Shown here: piece by piece, positions 54,955 to 64,000 of the stretch
Layout: each line of letters begins with the position of its first letter
How positions within the stretch are numbered: position 1 is the first letter of the stretch
Source of the DNA: Gracilaria gracilis
Lineage: Eukaryota; Rhodophyta; Florideophyceae; Gracilariales; Gracilariaceae
DNA: 64,000 nt
Direction of reading: 5' to 3'
NCBI GenBank assembly: GCA_030374805.1
Contig: JARGSG010000038.1
Span: forward strand, 124,001 to 188,000
Notes under the pieces: model-generated
What the model was told of the DNA's origin: nothing
The model's input: the letters and a program-made list of their open reading frames with translations, nothing else
Databases searched by the model: none
Made by a program: the position numbers and the translations under genes

Positions 54955-55914
54955 GGAAGAACACCAAACTAGTTGGGACGAGCTTGTGCAGCCCTTTACG
55001 TATGCATACAACCTTCGGGTTCATCGCAACGCAAACTACGCCGTTCGATTTGATACTGTCAAGGCACCCACCAGGTATTGTTGTTGAAAGAGACCTAGTA
55101 GGACAAGAAGCCGCTGGCTCGCTCACACCGTCAAAGGCCAAACGGAATACCCTTTTGAGGTTGAGACGTGCTCTCAAGTATGCTGAGAGCAAGCTCACGG
55201 CATCCCAGAAGCGGTACAAGGAGGACTACGACCGAAAGGTAACCCAAGTGGTAACGGCTACGTCGGGTCAATATGTCTTTATTGACCACCCTCCGAAAGG
55301 AGCTAAACCACGACCGGGTGATGAAGCCGATGATGAAGCTATTGATAGAGGTATCAATTCTAAGCTTCTTCCGAAATCATCGGGGCCTTTCAAGGTAGAT
55401 CGGTCAACCGACCACACGGTAACGGTGAACCAAGATGGTGTAGAGAATACGATCTCTATTGACCGAATCACGGTTGCACCTCGAACGGTTCAGTCCAGGA
55501 AGGAACGCGAAGAATCCGCGCGTGACCCACAAGCGGTTGCCTTGAGAACTAACCCCAGGGAAGACGAGATACCTATTGAGGTTAATGATGAAGCATAGGG
55601 TGACGACCCAGGCTACGTACCACCCGCGGGGGTTGCAATCGCTCCTTCAGAGGAAACAACAGCCCCTGCTTGTAGTGGTACTGCTGCTCATCTGAACCAA
55701 AATAGGGAAGCTATACCGTCTTAGTTTTCTAAAGAGTTCCCGGTGGAATGCCTGGTTGGGCACCGCCGAACCCAAAATGGTCTGAAGTACACAGTACGCT
55801 GGTGTGGCTGGGGCGCTTCCGGGGATACCGTCGAGCCGCCCTCAGCCATACCACACCATTTCAAAGTAAGCTACTCGAACCGCAAGGGAGAGGACATGCC
55901 GAATGATGGGTGAA
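54955..55914 (+). mobile_element. Gypsy integrase C-terminus and chromodomain fragment
   Basis: Plus-strand remnant. WDELVQPFTYAYN-like and TPFDLILSRHPPG (end of the integrase core), KRYKEDYDRKVTQVV, a GPFKVDRSTDHTVTVNQDG fold (integrase C-terminal SH3-like part), then a chromodomain (FPVECLVGHR, KYTVRWCGWG, EPPSAIPHHF). A polypurine tract (AAGGAGGGGGGAAAAG) follows at about 55,939-55,954. Both ends are truncated and it is of a different lineage from the 38-49 kb element. Fossil with about two breaks. Confidence 0.7.
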
Positions 55915-56790
55915 CCGTATAGGTGATGCAATACCCTAAGGAGGGGGGAAAAGCATCGTAATCACGAAGACCAAAAGTGGTTACTGAACGCTCACCAGGA
56001 AAGCATTACAGAAAGGAGATGTATTCCACGAAGGGTACGTACAGGGAACAGTAGCGCTAAAGATGGACGCGCCTGCGTACATGCGCCGTTTCACACGCGC
56101 TATGCACGCGCGCGGCACGCGCGCAAACCCGAACGGTGGAAACATTCAAAAAAGTTTATATTTTATTTGTCGAGGTCTACGCGCGCTGTCCGTGGCGCGC
56201 CGTGCGGAGTAACCGATTCAGTGTACACTATTGTGTGTAGGGAGCGAGTAACGGCATGGTCAAAAAAACCTAAGTATTTTGACAGTGCCGCCCTCCTGAA
56301 TCGGCCATTCTCAACCTCTGAAACCGCTTGCTTCTCGAGATACAGACCAAAATGGTTTTCTGCGTTTTCACCAACATATGGAGTTTTTAATTTCAGGTCG
56401 AATTTTTTGATTCACTTTGCAAGCAACCCCCAGGGTGAAGCACCGCACGTGCGCCCATGCATTATGAGAGGCCATGCAGAACCATCCCGGCACATTGCTG
56501 GCCCCCACGCGAGAGCGCGTGGCACAACATCTCACATCATGGGAAAGCGAAACCGCTCGCTGCGCCGCACGAAGGCGAAGCCGCGGACCAACATGGTGAA
56601 TCCATACTACGAGCACTCAAAGTAGCTCCGGATGGAACTAATTCACCTACAAGGAATTACTCTTCACCCATCGTGGTACGCTGGTTTAAGGAAGAGAGCG
56701 GGAGCTGTTTTCGCGCTTCTCCCCTCGCTTCGCAATGCACCTCTATGGTACCTGGAATCTAACATGGAAACGCATAACTTTTAACTTTAC
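55915..56790. other. Non-coding, possible 3' LTR remnant
   Basis: Starts with the polypurine tract of the fragment before it, so a 3' LTR may begin near 55,957, but I found no second copy to define it. It contains a CG-rich alternating patch (GCGCGC/CACGCG, 56,060-56,130). No gene seen. Confidence 0.35.
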
Positions 56791-59246
56791 TTAAAGAGTA
56801 ACACCAACAGGGATGCAGAAGTGGAGACAGAAATCAACCAGATGGGTGAGTGGCAAAGTGAGGCCCCGAGGAGCCTCCAGCTGAGGATCCCCGACCCGGA
56901 GTGGTGTTCTGTTGTGCTCCCGGCAAGGCTGGAAAAGATGAGCCTGGCCTAGAACCTGGCTAGGTGCGCTACCATGACTCGCGAGAGTAGTAGTAGGCAC
57001 GCTGACGCATGGCATTACGTCAGGACCCATCGGAGGTGGCGCGCTCGCTTGCGTCACCGAGGGAGGTACCGACGACCCGGTATGGAGAGGAGCCTGCGGA
57101 GCGGCCAGACGGCCGGTGTTGAGGCTAGCACCAAATAGGGGATCCTCCAAAGAGTTTGTAGGCGTCGGACCCATAGCCGTCGCTAGGCCCGCCACATGGT
57201 TGGTAGCCATCTGGTAAAGCTCGACCTGGAACCGGTTCCGGAACTCACCAATTTGGGAAAAGAATCGCATGTACTGTGCATGACGAGGCAGGATGCTTTC
57301 CAGGATGGTAAGAGCTTCGACCACAGAGGTAGGACCTGCCCGCTGGAAGTTCACCACGCAGGCTTGGCGGACCCGAGCCATTAAACCTAAAATGGCCTGA
57401 GAGTCCACCTGAGAGGGAACAGGCGCCGCAGTCACAGCCATGAAACCCCCGAGGATAGCCGGCGAAGGCCCATAAACCCTGGTGGTACTGGGGAGAAGAG
57501 AAGTTACACCAGTATGGGCAGGCGTGTTGCGTCTCTTCAGAGCGGGAGTAGGCGCTGAAGTGGCCACGGGGGTAGCTGCTGGTGATTCCACCACGGTTGT
57601 GAATGGTTCGGGACTCCCTGGAGGTCCCTTATCGGTTGGTGCCCCGGGTAGCGTTTCTCCGCGCGAGATACAACCTTCCAGGACACCGGATTGAAAACTT
57701 CCCACCCCTGCTTGGCCCCTCACGGGAAACTCTCCACTTGGGCAAGCAATAACTTCAGTTGCTCAATAAAGTAGTCCGTGCCTGCCACAATGGTTCCGAG
57801 TCCGAACTGTCGGATGTCGCGAAGGACCCTCAGGGCAATAAAAAAACATACGACCAGGAGGTTGCACACCTTCACGGTAAATCTCGGCTTCTCTAGAAGA
57901 AAAATCCCATTCAATACCGTCACGGTCAGCCTGCGGAGCCAGAACGGCCACCCACACGGCCCATTCCGCGAGAGCAATCGACCAAATGAGGTAATACCGA
58001 TCGTGGTTACGGGTGATATAGCTCCCAAAGTAGGCCAACACTGGTAGATTTGGGACGCTAAGCGACATCGAAACCTCATAGGCATTCCACCAATCGGGTC
58101 GAGCCACATACGAAGAGGTCCTTCTCTTATTAGGTTGACAGAAGAACTCCACATTGTGGAACCCATGCATGATGGGTTAAAGCTAAACCGGGTGCGGACG
58201 CGAGCCTCCGTGGTGGCATCAACTCCCCACCTACGATTGTTAGCCCAATGTATGCTATTGTAGGGCCTGTCGGGGCACACCAAACGTGGAGAAGACGGAA
58301 GGTACTGCTGCGGAAGGGAGTCATACTGATAGATCTTCACAACCAGACGTCGGTAATAATGGAGCTCTAGTTCAATACGAACATACGGCAGATCGCTGGG
58401 AAAAAGCGGGGGAATGAAAAACCTCATTGTTGTGTGTCGCTGGCGACTCTCATGGCACTCCAGCCTACCCTGACGAGGCTGAGATTCTTTATCCCGACGG
58501 TGGAGCGTCTGCGGGACGGAGCGGAGACGCTCACAATCCCAACGAAACAAACCCAAGTAGGTATCCAGAGTCAGACATCGCAAGACGCCTGGAAGGGAGG
58601 TGTTCCCGGGCGCCACCGGCCAGTACCGTCGGTACAGCGTCGCTTGCGAAACCATTTTTGGATCGATCCCGAAGGTACCATGCTGGGAAACGTTCCAATC
58701 GGCCGTGGTGAACGCTTCCAAATCATAATAGAAACTCCCACGAAAAATCTCGGGCTCCGGACCATACGGGTCCTGGATTCCCTCGTGAATCTCTTGATGT
58801 TGATGCGAAGAAAATTGAACCGGTTGGCTACGGAAACCTGTTTGGATGCGGGTATGATACAACGCAGTACCGCGCCAACCAGATTTGGTAATGCCGCTTC
58901 CACGACCGCGCGAAGGACCGGCACCCGACATGGTGTGAATATTACCACGAGGGAGTTTTTGAGACGCCGAGCATTCAACCGCAGGGGTGAAGCAAATTGG
59001 CTTTTTATCCACAATGGGTGAACCACCAGAGCTGATGCTCAAAAACTGCACCCGTTCGGGGCTCCATACTGATTCAACCATTAAAGTATCGCCATTGGTC
59101 GCCGAGGGCGGGCCGTCCCTTGAGGTTACACATTCTGGCTGACCAACATGGGGAACCGACAGGCGTCGTGTACCGCTACGGGTGCGAGCCCGCACGCTGG
59201 TACCAGGGCTACCCACGTGGGTAAGATAAGGATCTGGGGTCACCAT
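56791..59246 (-). other. Two long ORFs of unknown nature, possibly gag-like
   Basis: Frames of 508 and 310 codons (59,246-57,720 and 57,723-56,791) overlap by 4 bp. The first has a Gly/Arg-rich start, an aromatic middle (FYYDLEAFTTADWN) and two hydrophobic stretches near its end. The second is Pro/Thr-rich with a helical core (SQAILGLMARVRQACVVNF, RNRFQVELYQMATN). A competing frame at 57,763-58,170 is just as protein-like, with WSIALAEWAVWVAVL, so parts of the long frame may be a shadow. Upstream at about 59,413-59,432 the minus strand reads TGGCGCCCCCTTGG, which could be a primer-binding site. I recognise no family. Confidence 0.35.
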
Positions 59247-59469
59247 AAACGGTATTAACCTTGTCGGTCGGGCGAAAAGCCACCACGGCGCGAGCCAGCA
59301 CTAACAAACCGCAAGGGGTACGAAGATAACCTGGAAAGGTAATGGTGAAACACCCTCGAAGGGACGGAGACGGAACCTCAAAGGAACAGCGAGACCAGCC
59401 GCAACCAAGGGGGCGCCAAAAATTCTTTACGGTACAGCCTCCACAGGAGTGCGAAGTCTCGCCGTGTGC

Positions 59470-59771
59470 TGTTGGTCCGTCTAGGTTTGTCATCGCCACG
59501 CGCTTTGGAAAGAAAGGAAGACGCAAAGGCAAGAGATCGGGCACAGAGGTAGTTCCGCGGTGATGCGGATGCCCCCAGACCTCCTGTGCAGAATCTGGAA
59601 TTGTTTATTAAGTAGACGTTCTCAACCTGCCACCTACGATTCGTAGGTGGCAGTGCTTCTGATTCAAACTTCATTCTGCGTGGGTTGCTTGCGTGCAATT
59701 TGCATTTAGCAACCCAGCTTTTGGAGGTGCAACTGCTGTCAAGATCGCCTTGTCTGCAAGGTGGATCAACA
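59470..59771 (-). repeat. LTR (left) of the LARD-like element
   Basis: 302 bp, about 97% like 61,382-61,689. Contains the palindrome at 59,627-59,653. Confidence 0.8.
59627..59653. repeat. 27-bp perfect palindrome
   Basis: CTGCCACCTACGA, one T, then its exact reverse complement. The same 27 bp recurs at 61,545-61,571 in the other LTR. It could form a hairpin in RNA, or be a protein-binding site. Confidence 0.9.
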
Positions 59772-59869
59772 CTGCCCCCATGGGCAATGCTCCAAGAGTA
59801 TTGGTCATGTTAAATGACAAGTAGTTGCACATCACACCAGCTTAATGTTACGCCGTTCGTGTTACGCTA

Positions 59870-60245
59870 CAACGTGCGCTGTCTACAGCGTCTTTCCGGT
59901 TTCAAACCGTTCTGCGTTGACTCAGCGTCTTACCCGGCTGCTAGCCGTTCTGCGCTGACTACAGCGTCTTACCTGGCTGCTAGCCATTCTGCGCTGACTA
60001 CAGCATCTTTCCGGCAACTTGCCGTTCTGCGCTGACTCAGCGTCTTACCCGGCCACTAGCCGTTCTGCGCTGACTACAGCGTCTTTCCGGCAACTTGCCG
60101 TTCTGCGCTGACTCAGCGTCTTACCCGGCCGCTAGCCGTTCTGCGCTGACTACAGCGTCTTTGTGGCTTCAAGCCGTTTTGCGCTGACTCAGCGACTTCA
60201 TGGCTACTAGCCATTATGCGCTGGCTCAGCGACTTTCCCGGCTGT
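59870..60245. repeat. Minisatellite, about 10 units of 37-39 bp
   Basis: Units follow the pattern CGTTCTGCGCTGACT(A)CAGCGTCTT(T/A)CCGG...GC, alternating between CTACAGC and CTCAGC forms, which suggests a higher-order two-unit repeat. It lies inside the LARD-like element. Confidence 0.88.
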
Positions 60246-61381
60246 AAAAGCAGTTATATGAACGTAGCCACTGGTTTCCCATCCAATCAGGTATCTTCGA
60301 GTGCAATCTCTGCAGCGTGGTCAAAGTACATTTTCCCATCCAGCTGCTTGAGGCATGTTCGAGATCAGCGTGGGCAAGCCGGTTCTTTCAATCGAACGCA
60401 TAGTGGTCTAGGCTCGTCCACATGGTGTTACTTCCCTGTTCCAGACCTTTGTATCCTGTTCCTGATGCAGGATTATCGCTTCAATTGGTGGATGATGCCG
60501 TATCGAATTGAATTGTAAACCATTAAGTCCTCACAATCCCGCAGATGCTCGCCTTTCACCCATTACTACGACATTGCAGTTGCAGGCGGTCCTAATAAGG
60601 ACTACGCTTCATAAATGGGTCACTACTACCGCGCGTGGTTCATTCAACGTTGAAAAGTGAGAGATATCTTGGTACTACCCGCCGTTTGCGGTGTCCATTT
60701 GGTTCCGCAGCCTTTCGCTGCTGCATGCAGCTCGTCATGTTTTGGCCAAGAGTCTCTCATAGCTCTCCCAGCTCCAGTGTTTTTCGACGCTAGGCCTTTC
60801 GACTCCAAACGATTGCGGGACATCCAGGCACAGCGCTTCAGAAGGCCTCCTGTAGATTTCACTGATGGTGGATGCTCTGCCACACCAATCGACTTCAAAG
60901 TGCCGGACATCAAGTGAGGCAGTTCCTTGGGAGCCTGCCACAGTTTCTTACTGCTCTGGGACTGTTCTTTCGCCCGAGGGCACTCGGTCTTCCAAAGGGT
61001 GCATGGCAATCGATAAACCATCCCGACAGCTTCCCACAACTGCTCTTTGCTCTGGGCTCTTCTGATGTATTGTATTGTGACGGAAAACCCCGTGAGGCCT
61101 TTCAATTAGGCCTCTCACAGTGTGCCCGCGGCATCCAGCCGTTTTCCATCACGGCAGCTACTGTTAGACGTTCTTTGTACCCGGTGCACGTCCATGACGG
61201 AGCAATGACCCCTGATCTTTGGAATAGCGGTTCATGATCCCCGTAGATAGGTCCTGTCTCTGCGGCGCCCCTTGTCGATCTATATTCCACTCTATCGAGT
61301 AGGTTCAGGTTGAGTACATCTTCCGGTGCGCAGCAAAACAAACACTTGACGAGATGCTCTTCAGAAAAAGCCAAAGCGCTT

Positions 61382-61689
61382 TGTTGGTCCGTCTAGGTTT
61401 GTCATCGCCACGCGCTCGCGCTTTGGAAAGAAAGGAGGACGCAAAGGCAAGAGATCGGGCACAGAGGTGGTTCCGCGGTGATGCGGATGCCCCCAGACCT
61501 CCTGTGGAGAATCTGGAATTGTTTATTAAGTAGACGTTCTCAACCTGCCACCTACGATTCGTAGGTGGCAGTGCTTCTGATTCAAACTTGATTCTGCGTG
61601 GGTTGCTTGCGTGCAATTTGCATTTAGCAACCCAGCTTTTGGAGGTGCAACTGCTGTCAAGATCGCCTTGTCTGCAAGGTGGATCAACA
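61382..61689 (-). repeat. LTR (right) of the LARD-like element
   Basis: 308 bp; longer than its partner by a GCGCTC duplication. Same ends, TGTTG and CAACA, and the same palindrome at 61,545-61,571. Confidence 0.8.
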
Positions 61690-62800
61690 GTGCCTCAATG
61701 GGTGTACCGACGCAGGAGAGGCGATCGAAGCCCTGAGTCCGTGAAGAGGTACGCTACTGCGTGCTGGTGATCCAATCTTGCAGATACACAATGGGCGCGC
61801 CTCGCTCCCAAAACCACAAATGGGAAAAAGGAATCCACTGTCGGTGGTGACCCAGATGGTAAACAGGCACGTTCCGCGTCGCAAAGCGAGCGCGACACAG
61901 GGCGCGAGATGGCACGAGGGCTACGACGTTGACCAAAGTGATACGACAACAAAACCAACGTGGTGGGAGGATTTAGGAGCCACGAGGGCATGGCTCAGGG
62001 TAGGAAGGGGGTCTGTAGTACAATGAGACGTCAACGACTTGGTGCTACGTGGGCCTACTTGTGCGCCTTCCTGGCTGCACGGCACCCAATTGGTACTCCG
62101 TATTTTATAATTTCTAATTCCTAATTTCCAATTTAGTTTAGCTTAACATTGCTGGCCCATGACAGTAGGTCATGGTCGCAACCGATGACGTCATGCCCGC
62201 ATGGGAGATCGGCCTCTGTGCACCTTGTATATATTGTGGTGCACCTCGCCTTCCCCCTTGGGTATTGTAAAGTCAGGCACTACTAGGGCAGTAACTATAC
62301 CATCTTGGTCACTTGCTACTCTATTAATATTCAGGTTTTATCGCACGTCGACGTCTACTACCGTACATCTACACGGTCTAGACTAGTTGCCCTGCCGTTC
62401 GCCCGTGCGGGTTTCAGGTGCCCTACTACAATATTGGTTGTGTGTTTTTCCCTTTAGGTTGAGCCCTTGCGCGCTTCATCTACCAGACGGACTTCACACC
62501 TTATCGGTATTTGTACGACAAACGCTGGCAACAAACCCTCTAATCCTGTCCAGAAACGCACGCAACGCGCACAAGATCATCGTACACTCTGCCGAGCTTA
62601 AGCTTACGGGAATGGGAACAGTATGTGTCTTCTGGCTCATACTGCAGGAGCTCAGTTCTTCTGAGCTTCAAGCAACATTTTTTCTAAGCTATCTCGATCC
62701 CCTTCTCCCAAGCCGTAAAGATCTGCCGCTCGAGAACAGCCTTGAAGCGAACAATAAAGTCATAGTCACCATTCTTACATAACACGGCAGCCATTACCGT
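61690..62800. other. Unassigned sequence, possible LTR remnant
   Basis: Frames up to 131 codons (for example plus-strand 62,387-62,782) show no recognisable family. A TATATATTG sequence near 62,228 and an AATT-rich run at 62,100-62,146 are the only landmarks. It could be the interrupted remainder of the LTR into which the LARD-like element inserted, but no second copy is present to test that. Confidence 0.3.
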
Positions 62801-64000
62801 TCATAAGGAATCAATAATCAACATTCAAGTTGGGGGCTACTATTTTTTGCGAGAGTATTCAACAAACCTGCAACGGCCATGTCCAGGTCGCCGAGCTTGA
62901 GTATAGAGAGAGGGCGAGGCATGGGGCACAGAGAAGGTAGACCGTTTGCATTTGGCAACCGCAACGACGACAGCAGAACGAAGGAAGCAGCCTGGAAGTT
63001 CACAAACTGCATCTTTGTAAGGTGTTCCAATCATTACTGTTTATGGGCTTGTCTGTGAATTTCGGGGAGAAACGGGAAAATACTGATTATGATGGTTAAT
63101 AAAGGCAATAACCATTGTATACCTACGAACCTGAGACAAAAATTGTTTTCGAAACACAATAAAGGTTCAAAAACCGGGTACGCTACTGAGAGTACATCAG
63201 TGAAACCTTCAAAAGGTGTACACAAAATTGAAAATTCGAATACAAGACACCAAATTTTCAATTGTAAAATGTCCTTTTTAGAAATCTGTAACGCTTTTGA
63301 TAGATCACCCTGTTTAAGAAAATGACACTATTCTTCTACAAACAAGATTTGTGTGGAGAAGTTCGTGGACAACTACAAAAAGTATAATTTCTAAATGCAA
63401 TCAACATCAAAACAGGGCAGAGGATAGTAGGATTCTCTACATGCTAGAAGTTCACTCCTTTAAATGGATTTTCTATATAAATATTTTAAGTTTGCTCTAA
63501 ATAGCAAAATTAAAAGGAAAGATGTTTCATATTGCAATTTTATGTAGTTTAGAACGTAAGAGCTTTGCATATCGGTTAGAGATATTAGAAAGAAAAATAA
63601 TTCGTTGACACAATACTTGAAAGGGCAAATGGAGCATATAAAACGTTTCAAATCCTTAGTTTGCCAACAAACCAAGTGTCATTTCTATGAAAAGGGTTTT
63701 TTAACTAAAAAAATTTAATTTACTCTAGCGGTTGGTCTTCATATTCCAACATCATGGAGGCAATTTGCGCCACCGCATGAAAACAATAAACGTGAAATGA
63801 ACGATTATGACGAAATACTTGTTTCAAGACTTGAAATGATTTCAATCTTCCATTGACTCACTCGTGACGAGCTCTTATTCTTCCTCGATTGCATCCAATG
63901 AAGTAAAGGTTTTGACTCGGAGTTATACATTTTGAGTCGGTATACCCTTCATCCGCAATTACGAACTCATTGCATAGAAGTGCCTTTCTCAAGCCAGAAA
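62801..64000. other. AT-rich sequence without visible genes
   Basis: Clearly more AT-rich than the rest of the window, with short chance frames only. No repeat, RNA gene or protein signal found. Confidence 0.5.

Larger units (their letters stand above)
34830..54960 (+). mobile_element. Large DNA transposon carrying chromatin- and DNA-modifying genes (proposed)
   Basis: Proposed composite, about 9.4 kb without the nested Gypsy. It comprises a 5' region with subterminal repeats and TATA box, a plus-strand Plavaka/TNP2-like transposase split by the Gypsy element, then three minus-strand genes: an unrecognised protein, a SET-domain protein and an N6/N4-type DNA methyltransferase. The left edge is where Copia-2 copy B stops. 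The right edge is taken where a Gypsy integrase fragment starts; no matching inverted repeat was found there (only a weak ACACCAAACTAG echo of the left end), so the extent is inferred. All genes carry in-frame stops, so the copy is dead. Confidence 0.45.
59470..61689 (-). mobile_element. Non-autonomous LTR element (LARD-like)
   Basis: Two LTRs of 302 and 308 bp flank 1.6 kb without a credible gene. The LTR ends are a perfect short inversion (TGTTG...CAACA). A GGGGGCAG purine tract next to the left LTR suggests minus orientation. The flanks share GTGC, a possible 4-bp target duplication. The LTRs differ by a 6-bp GCGCTC duplication and a few substitutions, so the insertion is fairly young. Much of the interior is a minisatellite. 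It looks structurally whole but codes for nothing. Confidence 0.7.

Noticed and set aside
59870-60245. CRISPR-like array of regularly spaced repeats.
   Set aside because: Units are directly abutting minisatellite repeats without unique spacers, inside a eukaryotic LTR element; no cas genes.
60644-61237. Frames of 153 and 121 codons inside the LARD-like element.
   Set aside because: They overlap on opposite strands, show no family features and sit in an element that otherwise looks non-coding.

Overview
The window looks like nuclear DNA of a compact, mostly intronless eukaryote swamped by LTR retrotransposons. The two cleanly conserved host genes (a ZNHIT1/SWC6-type HIT zinc-finger protein and ERCC1/RAD10) are eukaryotic, single-exon and about 2 kb apart. 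The base composition is balanced, and chromodomain Gypsy and Copia elements fill most of the rest. A florideophyte red alga such as Chondrus is my best guess (inference, moderate confidence); no rRNA or organelle marker is present to prove it.

Layout. 1-14.0 kb: nested Copia remains, nearly all on the minus strand. They include a gag fragment at the left edge, a head-to-head LTR pair forming a ~2 kb near-palindrome, a nearly complete Copia-1 body, a 344-bp TRIM-like miniature LTR element, and Copia-2 LTRs and pol. One of the Copia-2 LTRs carries a retroposed polyadenylated mRNA fragment. 14.0-27.2 kb: a host island with a small unknown ORF, a long decayed Sec16-like gene, intact ZNHIT1 and ERCC1 genes, a possible secreted Cys-rich protein, and a 5'-truncated class I histone deacetylase abutting a hAT transposase (27.2-29.7 kb). 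30.3-34.8 kb: two Copia-2 pieces sharing one LTR.

34.8-55.0 kb is the most interesting part. A large DNA transposon carries a plus-strand Plavaka/TNP2-like transposase. On the minus strand it carries an unrecognised protein with an 18-bp minisatellite, a SET-domain protein, and a DNA methyltransferase of the prokaryotic N6-adenine/N4-cytosine type (DPPY motif followed by a motif I). A 10.7-kb chromodomain Gypsy element with two LTRs and a near-matching target duplication sits inside the transposase. The set suggests a mobile element that carried its own histone-modifying and DNA-modifying enzymes; all these genes now look decayed.

55-64 kb: a truncated Gypsy integrase/chromodomain tail, a pair of unrecognised long ORFs next to a possible primer-binding site, and a 2.2-kb non-autonomous LTR element whose interior is a ~38-bp minisatellite and whose LTRs each hold a 27-bp palindrome. 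An AT-rich stretch without visible genes closes the window.

The Copia-1, Copia-2 and TRIM-like elements share a primer-binding site that matches the anticodon arm of initiator tRNA-Met, as in Drosophila copia, rather than the tRNA 3' end.
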